This document shows, one piece after another, positions 1-6,570 of a stretch of 19,984 nucleotides of DNA; position 1 is the stretch's first letter; each line of letters begins with the position of its first letter. Made by a program: the position numbers and the translations under genes. Origin of the DNA: Bacillota bacterium (GTDB lineage: Bacteria > Bacillota > Clostridia > Lachnospirales > Lachnospiraceae); NCBI GenBank assembly GCA_023410575.1, contig JAEYPP010000034.1, forward strand, positions 1 to 19,984, in the 5' to 3' direction. A model generated the notes under the pieces. It was not told the DNA's origin. It made no database searches and saw only the letters and a program-made list of their open reading frames with translations.

Positions 1-63
1 TATGTATCCTTGACAGACAACTTCCATACATGATGAAAAGTCACTAAGCAGCTAATGAATAAA

Positions 64-83
64 TGCCCCGGCGAACTGGGGCA
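64..83 (+). terminator. Short GC-rich hairpin, possible terminator of a gene left of the window
   Basis: TGCCCC pairs with GGGGCA around an 8-base centre (one further G-T pair is possible). The sequence then runs AAATAAATTTA into seven T's near 94-100. The stem is short and the T-run starts about ten bases late, so this is only a weak terminator call. It would end a plus-strand gene lying before base 1. Confidence 0.3.
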
Positions 84-119
84 AATAAATTTATTTTTTT
101 AGGACATTTTCAAAAACGC

Positions 120-147
120 TTGACAGAATCCACCACCTATATATACT
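120..147 (+). promoter_or_regulatory. Sigma-A-like promoter pointing at the 3' end of the lipoprotein gene
   Basis: TTGACA at 120-125 and TATACT at 142-147 are separated by 16 bases. No plus-strand gene follows. A transcript from here would run through the 218-256 hairpin and antisense to the end of the lipoprotein gene. In DNA this AT-rich, one match of this quality can occur by chance. Confidence 0.25.
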
Positions 148-217
148 GGTATAAAAGAGTGGACTTTTCTACTATTTCATTTCATCCTTTTACACATGTA
201 TTAACTTTCAAAAAACA

Positions 218-256
218 GGATGACAAACAAATTTTGAAACATACTGTTTGTCATCC
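218..256 (-). terminator. Short copy of a dispersed palindromic repeat, acting as terminator of the SH3-like lipoprotein gene
   Basis: Read on the minus strand, a perfect 12-bp stem (GGATGACAAACA with TGTTTGTCATCC, 15-base loop) is followed by TGTTTTTTG. That is a good intrinsic terminator about 30 bases after the stop of the upstream lipoprotein gene. Both arms, part of the loop (CATACTGTT) and the right flank (CCCATACT) also occur in the ~200-bp element at 2259-2457. This therefore looks like an internally deleted copy of that element. Confidence 0.65.
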
Positions 257-286
257 CATACTTAAAGCATTTCTTTATACGACATT

Positions 287-1270
287 TTAATCTGCCATTT
301 CTAATCCAGAAAACATATCCCCTGGATATACCTTCTGACTTTCTTGCATTATTACACCTTCCTCTTTGTCCATCTGTAACCAACCACTCTTACCTTCGTT
401 GTTGTCTAAATAAATCCATTCCTCATCATCACAAGCTACTATCGTTATAAATTCCCCTCTGTCTATTACAACATCATCTGCAATCAACGACTGTGTTTTT
501 AGCAACTTAATATTACGTTTTAATTTAACTTGAGTACCAACAGGATAGAGTTCGTTTGGCATATAAACTAGTTTTGGCATTATGATAGATTTTTCTTCTT
601 CATTCTCAGAGCTTTCATCATAATAATATGAGTTTGCTAGATAGAATTTTCGTGGATGCCACCATGTCTGTAGTGTTTCTGCTCTCTGGCTAAATTGAAA
701 CATTCCATCTCCTAATCTCTTGATTTCTTCTACAAGTCCACCAATTCGTCCCAACTCATATATTTGATTATTTTCATATGAAAAAATAACGGTTGCATAA
801 TCATAACTATAACCATATTCATCAATTAAAATCTGAAGAGATGAATTGCTGTAAAGTGATCCTATATATACCTTTCCTGTTGGCATATTAAGCCTTCCCT
901 CTTTTTTCACATCATTAATTGATAATTTGTATCCTTCTTCTGCATCATCTCTATTAGCTATCGAAAATTCAATCGTTTCCTTTTCTCCATCACCGTCAAA
1001 GTCATATTGCTCTCCACTTTTTATCTCAATAAATCCATTATCTAATAAGCTAATATCATTACTTTTTTGATTGATCTGGTTTTCACCAGCTGTGCTGTCA
1101 GAAATATCATATGAACTGTCTGCATTAGAATCAGGTGTCCTTTCCGATGTTGGCTCCTTTTCTAATGTAGCATATTCCTGATCCATTACGTTTTTATCTT
1201 CTGTCCTTTTACAACCAACCATTAAACACATAATAAAGGCTATTCCAATTAAGCAAAATCTCTTCCTCAT
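287..1270 (-). CDS. Exported lipoprotein with C-terminal SH3-like domain
   Basis: Function is not recognised. The start at 1270 is chosen over the longer ATG at 1291 because the only Shine-Dalgarno-like run (GAGGGAGAG) lies between them, correctly spaced for the inner ATG. This gives 327 residues. Residues 1-20 form a lipoprotein signal (basic MRKR start, hydrophobic core, lipobox LMVGC), so the mature protein should be anchored outside the membrane at Cys20. A Ser/Asn/Asp/Glu-rich linker follows. Near residues 90-105 there is a DFDGDGEKE stretch of the kind seen in calcium-binding or VCBS-like repeats. The last ~85 residues (GTQVKLKRNIKL, then GEFITIVACDDEEWIYL and GKSGWLQ) resemble a bacterial SH3 domain, a fold often used for cell-wall binding. 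It lies downstream of the Crp-type gene across a 160-base gap and ends at the 218-256 terminator. Confidence 0.75.
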   Translation of the reverse strand: MRKRFCLIGIAFIMCLMVGCKRTEDKNVMDQEYATLEKEPTSERTPDSNADSSYDISDSTAGENQINQKSNDISLLDNGFIEIKSGEQYDFDGDGEKETIEFSIANRDDAEEGYKLSINDVKKEGRLNMPTGKVYIGSLYSNSSLQILIDEYGYSYDYATVIFSYENNQIYELGRIGGLVEEIKRLGDGMFQFSQRAETLQTWWHPRKFYLANSYYYDESSENEEEKSIIMPKLVYMPNELYPVGTQVKLKRNIKLLKTQSLIADDVVIDRGEFITIVACDDEEWIYLDNNEGKSGWLQMDKEEGVIMQESQKVYPGDMFSGLEMAD

Positions 1271-1317
1271 AATTTTACATCTCTCCCTCAAATCAATTTT
1301 TCAAATGAACAACATCC

Positions 1318-1339
1318 ACATTATTACATATAATAATGT
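1318..1339. repeat. AT-rich inverted repeat upstream of the lipoprotein gene
   Basis: ACATTATTA and TAATAATGT form a perfect 9-bp inverted repeat around CATA, about 50 bases before the lipoprotein start. It could be an operator. It could also be chance symmetry in a very AT-rich spacer. Confidence 0.3.
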
Positions 1340-1388
1340 CATTTCTATATAATAATAATTAATTCTTTCTTACGATTTGAATAAGAAA

Positions 1389-1420
1389 TAGTAACATAGA
1401 ATACAAATACTAGTAACATA
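1389..1420. repeat. Ten-base direct repeat between the crp-type gene and the lipoprotein gene
   Basis: TAGTAACATA occurs at 1389-1398 and again at 1411-1420, 22 bases apart start to start (about two helical turns). The spacing would suit a regulator bound to one face of the DNA upstream of the lipoprotein gene, but no promoter is clear enough to anchor this. Confidence 0.3.
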
Positions 1421-1430
1421 ACTTTGCATA

Positions 1431-2147
1431 TTACTCAACTTTTTCCATAATATACGACTTCATTCTCATATACTGCTCTACTGTCATTGAAATTTGACTC
1501 CGATGTTTTGTTATATATTTATCCGCTTCCAACTTCCTAATACCTCGATTGATCGTCCTTATACTTAAGCCAGTATAATCTGACATTTGCTGTCTTTTAA
1601 TAGGAATAATCCACAAGTTTCTTTCAGTTGCATTTTCTTCATACAGTTGCATTAATAGATACATTAATCGATCCGTTCCTTGGATAAATAAGAAAATTCG
1701 TTCCATTCTTCCTTGCTCTAGGAGTTGAGAGACCATCATATGAGACTCTAGCATATACGCTTTCTGATTTTCTCGAAGCCAAGCTTCAAAATTACTCCTT
1801 GACGTAACTAACAGCGTACAATCTGTAACTGTTATTAATGTTGTCTTATAATGTTTTAACGACAGTAGTACTTCCATACATCCAAATGTACTCATTGGAT
1901 GAAACCTCATGAAATCATAAGTTATCCCAAATACACGATAATCGGTTGCTTTTACAGAACCCTTCAAAAGAACATACACTAATTCTACGTCCTCATTTTC
2001 TCTGATAAATATGCTATCTTTCTTTAGTCTTATCACTTGAAATGACTCCACTAACCACTCTGGCATTAAGTTAAAAAATTGCATTACATAATCAAGTGAT
2101 TCAAACTTTACATCTTTTATCTCATTCTCTATTTCTTCTCTTCTCAT
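1431..2147 (-). CDS. Crp/Fnr-family transcriptional regulator
   Basis: A 238-residue protein of typical length for the family. Residues ~35-130 form a cyclic-nucleotide-binding-type beta barrel (VIRLKKDSIFIRENEDVELVYVLLKG, then a FGCMEVLLS stretch). Residues ~130-158 form the dimer helix, and residues ~183-215 the winged helix (IKRQQMSDYTGLSIRTINRG). There is no N-terminal cysteine cluster as in FNR. The Arg-Thr pair that binds phosphate in cAMP-type pockets is not obvious, so the ligand is unknown. The start is supported by AGAGAG about eight bases upstream. The gene follows the BMP lipoprotein gene after a 389-base gap full of structured repeats, and precedes the SH3-like lipoprotein gene, a plausible but unproven target. 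Confidence 0.88.
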   Translation of the reverse strand: MRREEIENEIKDVKFESLDYVMQFFNLMPEWLVESFQVIRLKKDSIFIRENEDVELVYVLLKGSVKATDYRVFGITYDFMRFHPMSTFGCMEVLLSLKHYKTTLITVTDCTLLVTSRSNFEAWLRENQKAYMLESHMMVSQLLEQGRMERIFLFIQGTDRLMYLLMQLYEENATERNLWIIPIKRQQMSDYTGLSIRTINRGIRKLEADKYITKHRSQISMTVEQYMRMKSYIMEKVE

Positions 2148-2183
2148 ATTGATTCTCTCTTTCGGCTTCCTTCTTGGGGACGC

Positions 2184-2220
2184 TTTTTATTTAACAGGAA
2201 ATTCAGAGGAGTTCCTGTCA
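2184..2220. repeat. Dispersed hairpin repeat, copy A
   Basis: The stem ACAGGAA/TTCCTGT (2194-2200 with 2212-2218) encloses a GAGG-containing loop, preceded by TTTTTAT. The same layout recurs at 19688-19725. Roughly 30 of 37 positions match, and one stem pair changes from C-G here to T-A there. It lies 37 bases upstream of the crp-type start, so it would be in that gene's leader if transcription begins farther upstream. Confidence 0.6.
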
Positions 2221-2258
2221 AGATTAGGGTGTCAAAAGCACTTTTCCTAATTGAATTA

Positions 2259-2457
2259 GTCATTTTGCACTTGAATTGACTTGCCAAGATGGGATGACAA
2301 ACATAATTTAGGAGCATACTGTTATGAAGTCGTCGGTACTTAGGGCCTGTATTCTAGGCCCTTACGTACCGTTACGAACTTCATTCAAGCGAAAGCGTGT
2401 TGCGTATAAATTATGTTTGTCATCCCATACTCTTAACATTCCCTTGTGCAAAATGAC
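2259..2457. repeat. ~200-bp nested palindromic element (MITE- or REP-like), long copy
   Basis: Three nested inverted repeats share one centre. The outer arms are 12 bp (GTCATTTTGCAC at 2259-2270, its complement at 2446-2457). The middle arms are 22 bp and perfect (2289-2310 and 2407-2428). The inner hairpin pairs 2335-2348 with 2356-2370 (GGTACTTAGGGCCT against AGGCCCTTACGTACC, one bulge), and a short GCGAAAGC mini-hairpin sits at its right. No reading frame fills it. A shortened relative lies at 218-256. It may be a non-autonomous mobile element or a structured RNA. With 2184-2220 and the 2497-2525 terminator it accounts for most of the 389-base gap between the crp-type and BMP genes. Confidence 0.65.
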
Positions 2458-2496
2458 GTCAAATTTCTATTTTAAGGACCTTTGAACCCGTCAAAT

Positions 2497-2525
2497 AAAA
2501 AAGCCTTAGGAACAAGTCCTAGGCT
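2497..2525 (-). terminator. Rho-independent terminator of the BMP lipoprotein gene
   Basis: On the minus strand AGCCTAGGA pairs with TCCTAAGGCT (one bulged base, 5-base loop) and is followed by TTTTTTATTT. It sits 12 bases after the stop codon. Confidence 0.85.
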
Positions 2526-2536
2526 CTTCTCTTTTT

Positions 2537-3607
2537 TTATTGTACGACATTTACTGTTACATATTCTAAAGGTAACTCATCTGCTTCGTTTACTGCGTCA
2601 TCACGAAGTACTGTAATTTCTCCTGACACTAATTTCTCATAAATCGCATCATACTGTTCTTTTGTAAAAGCTTCAAATCTAGAAGTTTCTAGTGGCAACA
2701 ATATGCTTTGTGAAGATGCATCCAATGTAAATTCCTTACCACCTTCAAATGTTCCACTATATAATTCTTCTAGAGAAGAATACACTGATTTTCCAAGATT
2801 TTTCATTGCAGAAGTTAAAACTGTTTGCGATTCAGCTGATTGATCAACGTCTACACCAATTACTTTCGCCCCAACAGCTTCTGCAGCGTTCATCACTGAA
2901 TTACCAACGCCACCACCACATGCAAATATAACTTCAATTCCTTCGTTGTACCAAGATGCTGCAATTGTAACATTTTCAGGTGTTGCATCAAAGTTTCCTA
3001 TATAATTATACTTAACACTTACTTCACCTTCTGCTAAATCGAGATCTTTTGCTGCATATTCAGCCCCCTGAATAAATCCATATCCAAATCGTATTACTGC
3101 AGGAAGTGCTCTTCCTCCCATGAAACCTAACTTACGGTACCCATCCATAACAGTCGCATACCCCGCTAAGAAACCCGCTTGTTCTTCTGCATAGAAGATT
3201 GATTTAACATTATCACCAATAGAAGCATTTCCATTTGTATCCTTTGGACTTCCATCTAATAATATAAACTTTACATCTGGGAACTCCGTTTGTGCCATAT
3301 AAACAGCTGCTTCGCATAAATATCCTGGGCATATGACAGCTTTCGCCCCGCCTCTTACTGCGAGTCTAATTGCATTAAGAATTGAATCATTCGTTGAGTC
3401 TACAGGTTTATAGTATTTATAAGTAATATTATTTTCCTCGGCATACTCTACAAGTCCTTCCCATGAACCTTGATTAAATGATTTGTCATCAATTGAATTA
3501 TTGGCTGTTACAAGGGCCAATTCATACGTCGTCTTGTTTCCACAACCAATCAGGAATGCAGCACACATACTCATAATCAAAATTATACTAATAATTTTTT
3601 TCTTCAT
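2537..3607 (-). CDS. BMP/PnrA-family substrate-binding lipoprotein (likely nucleoside-type ligand)
   Basis: A 356-residue lipoprotein, typical for the family. The signal peptide ends in the lipobox LIGC with Cys22 as the lipid-anchored residue. A DDKSFNQGSWEG motif at ~40-51 is the hallmark of the Bmp domain (PnrA, BmpA, Med). Further family-like segments are GAKAVICPGYL, the EEQAGFLAGY stretch, and VIGVDVDQS near residue 250. Characterised members bind purine or other nucleosides outside the cell for an ABC importer. No importer ATPase or permeases of that type are adjacent here, so the partner is elsewhere or the protein has a sensing role. AAGGAG lies seven bases before the ATG. A TATAAT-like -10 at 3694-3699 with a poor -35 may be its promoter. 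The gene is bracketed by terminators, so it is probably transcribed alone. Confidence 0.88.
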   Translation of the reverse strand: MKKKIISIILIMSMCAAFLIGCGNKTTYELALVTANNSIDDKSFNQGSWEGLVEYAEENNITYKYYKPVDSTNDSILNAIRLAVRGGAKAVICPGYLCEAAVYMAQTEFPDVKFILLDGSPKDTNGNASIGDNVKSIFYAEEQAGFLAGYATVMDGYRKLGFMGGRALPAVIRFGYGFIQGAEYAAKDLDLAEGEVSVKYNYIGNFDATPENVTIAASWYNEGIEVIFACGGGVGNSVMNAAEAVGAKVIGVDVDQSAESQTVLTSAMKNLGKSVYSSLEELYSGTFEGGKEFTLDASSQSILLPLETSRFEAFTKEQYDAIYEKLVSGEITVLRDDAVNEADELPLEYVTVNVVQ

Positions 3608-3713
3608 ATAAACTCCTTTGTTCTATATCCTTATTTCATTATTCGCTTAATCTCAAAACTTCATCCATGAGAATTTGAAATTTAACTTTCTCTATTATAG
3701 TAAGGACATAGTT

Positions 3714-3739
3714 AAAAAAAAAGGACATGTGTCCTTTTT
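3714..3739 (-). terminator. Bidirectional-looking terminator after the fusion permease gene
   Basis: AAAAAGGAC pairs with GTCCTTTTT around ATGT. The minus-strand U-tract is nine bases, the plus-strand tract five. It lies ~70 bases beyond the stop at 3809 and separates that gene from the BMP gene. Confidence 0.75.
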
Positions 3740-3808
3740 CTTTCATGATTAGTATTTTTCTACCACCGCACATTGAAGTACTCCATATGCTGCAAGGCCT
3801 TATGTTCT

Positions 3809-6334
3809 CTATATAATTTCTGATTTAAGACCATCTATAATATTGTCTTTTCTTATCTTACTTGTAGAGTATAACATTGCAATTCCTACAATAAGAAACA
3901 CAAATATAATAGCGATTATATATGTCATATATGGAACACCATAGTTAGAATTAATGTTCCGGTCAATCATTTGATAAATGAGAAAGTTGAAAACTGCTCC
4001 GATTGGTATTCCCAATAAAAGTGATTTTAAACCATAAAGTAAGCTCTCCAATACTATCATTTTATGAAATGATGCCGGAGTCATCCCAACACTCTTTATC
4101 ATTGCAAATTCTCTTCTTCGAATCGAAAAACTTGTTGAAATTGTATTACAAATATTTGCAACGCTAATTAGTGAAATTAAGATAATAAAGCCATAAGCAA
4201 AGATATTAAATATGGTTATGATCTGTCGCGAACGCATCGCATCTTGTGCTTGATTACTGATAAATGCATTACTTGAAGGTAATACTCGTGAAAAGATTTC
4301 ACTTAAGGTGTTATTAATATTATCTGGATCCGTCGTATTAGCAATAATGGTGTAATACATGTTTTCTTTCATTTCTTCATGCCCAGCTAACAATTGCTCA
4401 CAAGTCATTTTGGATATGATAACAACTATTTCATTCCCAACAGGTGGATAATTCATACCAAGTGGTAAATCAACAACTTGGCCTTCGATTGCTAACTTCA
4501 ATTTTTCATTTTTTGTTTCAGCATTATTTTGACTTACTTCTAATACGGTACCATTAGAAATATTAAGTGGCTTTATATCCTTTAAGCTATAATTTTTTGA
4601 AGTTCTTTGCTGATTTACTAACATTACAAGAATTGTATCACTAGATTCATTTAACTGTACTACATGCGTTTGTATTTGCAATTTTTCATAAGTTTCATTA
4701 TCAACAACATTAATCGAAAATCCTAACTGTGTATCACTCATTCCATTCAACTTGTTAAATTCTTTTAGTTCCTCAGTAGCATATTGATTGTATTCCTCCT
4801 TGGATAATTGATAGTTTCCTGGAACATACCCTTTCAATACAATATCCGTGATTGTATCCAATGAAGAAATTTCTGGTAATACGGTATTTATGTCGTCCTC
4901 TGAAATTCCTCCAATAACAAGATCACCAGAATTTTTATCTTTTACAATCTCAATTGATTTTGATAGATAGTGAGTATATGAATTTACACTGATAAATAGT
5001 ATAATACTGATTCCTAGCGAAAATACGATTGCACGATATCTTTTTTTGTTTCTCTTTAAGTTTTTTAACGCCAAATCGCCTTCTAGACCTAATAATTTAC
5101 GTATCAATTTCATATTCTTTACATTCTTACTTTTTATCTTTATATCCTTTTGCTGTCTTATTGCCTCCATTGGAGTAATTTTGGATGCTTTTCTTGCTGG
5201 TATATACGCCGACAAAAGTATTGTTATCATTGATATAATAATAGAAGCAATCATACCTTGCCAAGAAACAACGACAGTTAAGTTCTGTTCAACATGAAAA
5301 GCACTTTCTATCATTGAACTGATAACGCTGAATGTAATACTAAGTCCGACAATTCCTGATAGAATACCAATTGGAATACTAATGCATCCACATATAACTC
5401 CCTCATATAAGACAGTGTAAAGTTTTTGTCTTTTTGTAGCTCCTACACTGGCAAGCATACCAAATTGCATTGTTCTTTCTGACGTAGAAATAGCAAAGGA
5501 GTTATATATTAAGGATATAGAACCAACCATAATTATAATAACTAAAATTACAACTAATCCATCCATCATTGTGTTAAATCTTGAATATCTCGAGATTCCA
5601 TAGTAGGATAAGGCACTGTTATTATATTCAACCTCTAAAATATCATATTTATCTGCTGTATCATTTGTTTCTTCATATATGTGTTTGGAAACATTGTTCA
5701 GATAAACTCTGGCATTACACTGATTATAATCCTCTATCTTCGTAAATACACTAAAGGCTGGTGACCAACTATATTCATAATTTGGACGTTCAATAATTCC
5801 TACAATTGTATATACCGTAGCGTCTGATGTTATCTCAAACTCTTCACCAGGCATCTCTTTTGACTCTTTTACAAAATCAGAATACTGATCAAGATATTGC
5901 TTTTCTCCACCTACATTAATGTATCGATTCCCTAATGTTACTGTTAATTTATCTCCTATTTTAAGTTCTTTGTTTGAACATTGAAGTAAATGCTTCGGTA
6001 TTACAATTTCCCTTGAATTTACTGGGTAATTCCCCTCTACTAACTTCATATTCATCATATCATAGCTTTTATCATCCATAGCCGATAAATATAAATATGG
6101 CTTATACTCATTTGTCGAATTTTCGAATTTACTGTAGCCCAAATCCTTATAAAATGAGATATTTCTTGTGTTTTTTTCTTGCTTTAAATACTCTGAAGTC
6201 TCACTCGAAATTTCCTTATACCCAACATGCCAAAAACCAGTCGTTGACACGAATGACACATTATTTAGTGCTTTTACTTGTGTATCTCCTTCTCCATAAA
6301 CCTTTGTAAGATTTTGAACCTTTAATATTTCCAT
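3809..6334 (-). CDS. In-frame fusion of an ABC ATPase N-terminus to an FtsX-type permease lacking its first membrane segment (probable deletion scar)
   Basis: The 841-residue frame is open throughout. Residues 1-28 (MEILKVQNLTKVYGEGDTQV, then KALNNVSF) match the first strands of a LolD/MacB-type ABC ATPase. Where Walker A should follow, the sequence switches at ~29 to an FtsX-permease extracellular domain (VSTTGFWHVGYKEIS, NEYKPYLYLSAMD, VEGNYPVNSREIVIPKHL). No Walker A, signature or Walker B remains. Predicted membrane segments are at ~258-282, 311-340, 358-380 and 433-452, then a second soluble domain, then three C-terminal segments with the FtsX motif RRREFAMIKSVGMT. Such permeases normally begin with a membrane anchor that exports the first domain, and it is absent. 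The start and its AGAGAGGAT ribosome site are those of the lost ATPase gene. TGACAC occurs at 6245-6250 and 6254-6259, flanking the join. It is probably non-functional as a transporter, yet undecayed. A sequencing or assembly join cannot be excluded. Confidence 0.8.
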   Translation of the reverse strand: MEILKVQNLTKVYGEGDTQVKALNNVSFVSTTGFWHVGYKEISSETSEYLKQEKNTRNISFYKDLGYSKFENSTNEYKPYLYLSAMDDKSYDMMNMKLVEGNYPVNSREIVIPKHLLQCSNKELKIGDKLTVTLGNRYINVGGEKQYLDQYSDFVKESKEMPGEEFEITSDATVYTIVGIIERPNYEYSWSPAFSVFTKIEDYNQCNARVYLNNVSKHIYEETNDTADKYDILEVEYNNSALSYYGISRYSRFNTMMDGLVVILVIIIMVGSISLIYNSFAISTSERTMQFGMLASVGATKRQKLYTVLYEGVICGCISIPIGILSGIVGLSITFSVISSMIESAFHVEQNLTVVVSWQGMIASIIISMITILLSAYIPARKASKITPMEAIRQQKDIKIKSKNVKNMKLIRKLLGLEGDLALKNLKRNKKRYRAIVFSLGISIILFISVNSYTHYLSKSIEIVKDKNSGDLVIGGISEDDINTVLPEISSLDTITDIVLKGYVPGNYQLSKEEYNQYATEELKEFNKLNGMSDTQLGFSINVVDNETYEKLQIQTHVVQLNESSDTILVMLVNQQRTSKNYSLKDIKPLNISNGTVLEVSQNNAETKNEKLKLAIEGQVVDLPLGMNYPPVGNEIVVIISKMTCEQLLAGHEEMKENMYYTIIANTTDPDNINNTLSEIFSRVLPSSNAFISNQAQDAMRSRQIITIFNIFAYGFIILISLISVANICNTISTSFSIRRREFAMIKSVGMTPASFHKMIVLESLLYGLKSLLLGIPIGAVFNFLIYQMIDRNINSNYGVPYMTYIIAIIFVFLIVGIAMLYSTSKIRKDNIIDGLKSEII

Positions 6335-6402
6335 ATGATATCCTCTCTAATCTTGTTTTTTAAACTGTTGAACTAATGCCTTGGTTTAAAGATAAGAATA
6401 GA

Positions 6403-6417
6403 TGTTAAATATTAACA
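6403..6417. promoter_or_regulatory. Perfect palindrome upstream of the fusion gene, possible operator
   Basis: TGTTAA, a three-base ATA centre and TTAACA form a 15-base perfect palindrome ~70 bases before the start at 6334. The position suits an operator or activator site. No family-specific match was recognised. The rest of the 6335-6514 spacer shows nothing clear. Confidence 0.35.
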
Positions 6418-6514
6418 TTTACGGATATAGATTATTACTTATTACTTCTTGAATTTTGTATATAGATACTCATCACAACTTTTACTCTCCTACCTTATAT
6501 ACTTTAAGCTATGC

Positions 6515-6562
6515 AAAAAGCTCCTTACAATCAGAATTTACTTCGTCTTGTAAGGAGCTTTT
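6515..6562 (-). terminator. Terminator of the first-listed solute-binding lipoprotein gene
   Basis: A 15-bp stem (AAAAGCTCCTTACAA with its complement) surrounds a 17-base loop. The minus-strand RNA ends in TTTTT right at the stem. It lies nine bases after the stop at 6571. The inner 11 bp are identical to the hairpin after the neighbouring paralogue (8902-8945). Confidence 0.85.
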
Positions 6563-6570
6563 ACTTTAAT

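Noticed and set aside
63..290. Plus-strand 75-codon frame
   Set aside because: It begins in the hairpin at 64-83, has no ribosome site, runs through the repeat at 218-256, and its composition is not protein-like.
1271..1291. Longer N-terminus for the SH3-like lipoprotein
   Set aside because: The extra seven codons contain the ribosome binding site for the inner ATG and would put extra residues before an otherwise ideal lipoprotein signal.
2259..2457. Insertion sequence or CRISPR-like array
   Set aside because: There is no transposase frame and no regularly spaced direct repeats. The signal is nested inverted repeats only.
6403..6417. TnrA-type nitrogen control site
   Set aside because: The TGTTAA-ATA-TTAACA palindrome is two bases shorter than the TnrA consensus, so it is kept only as an unassigned palindrome.
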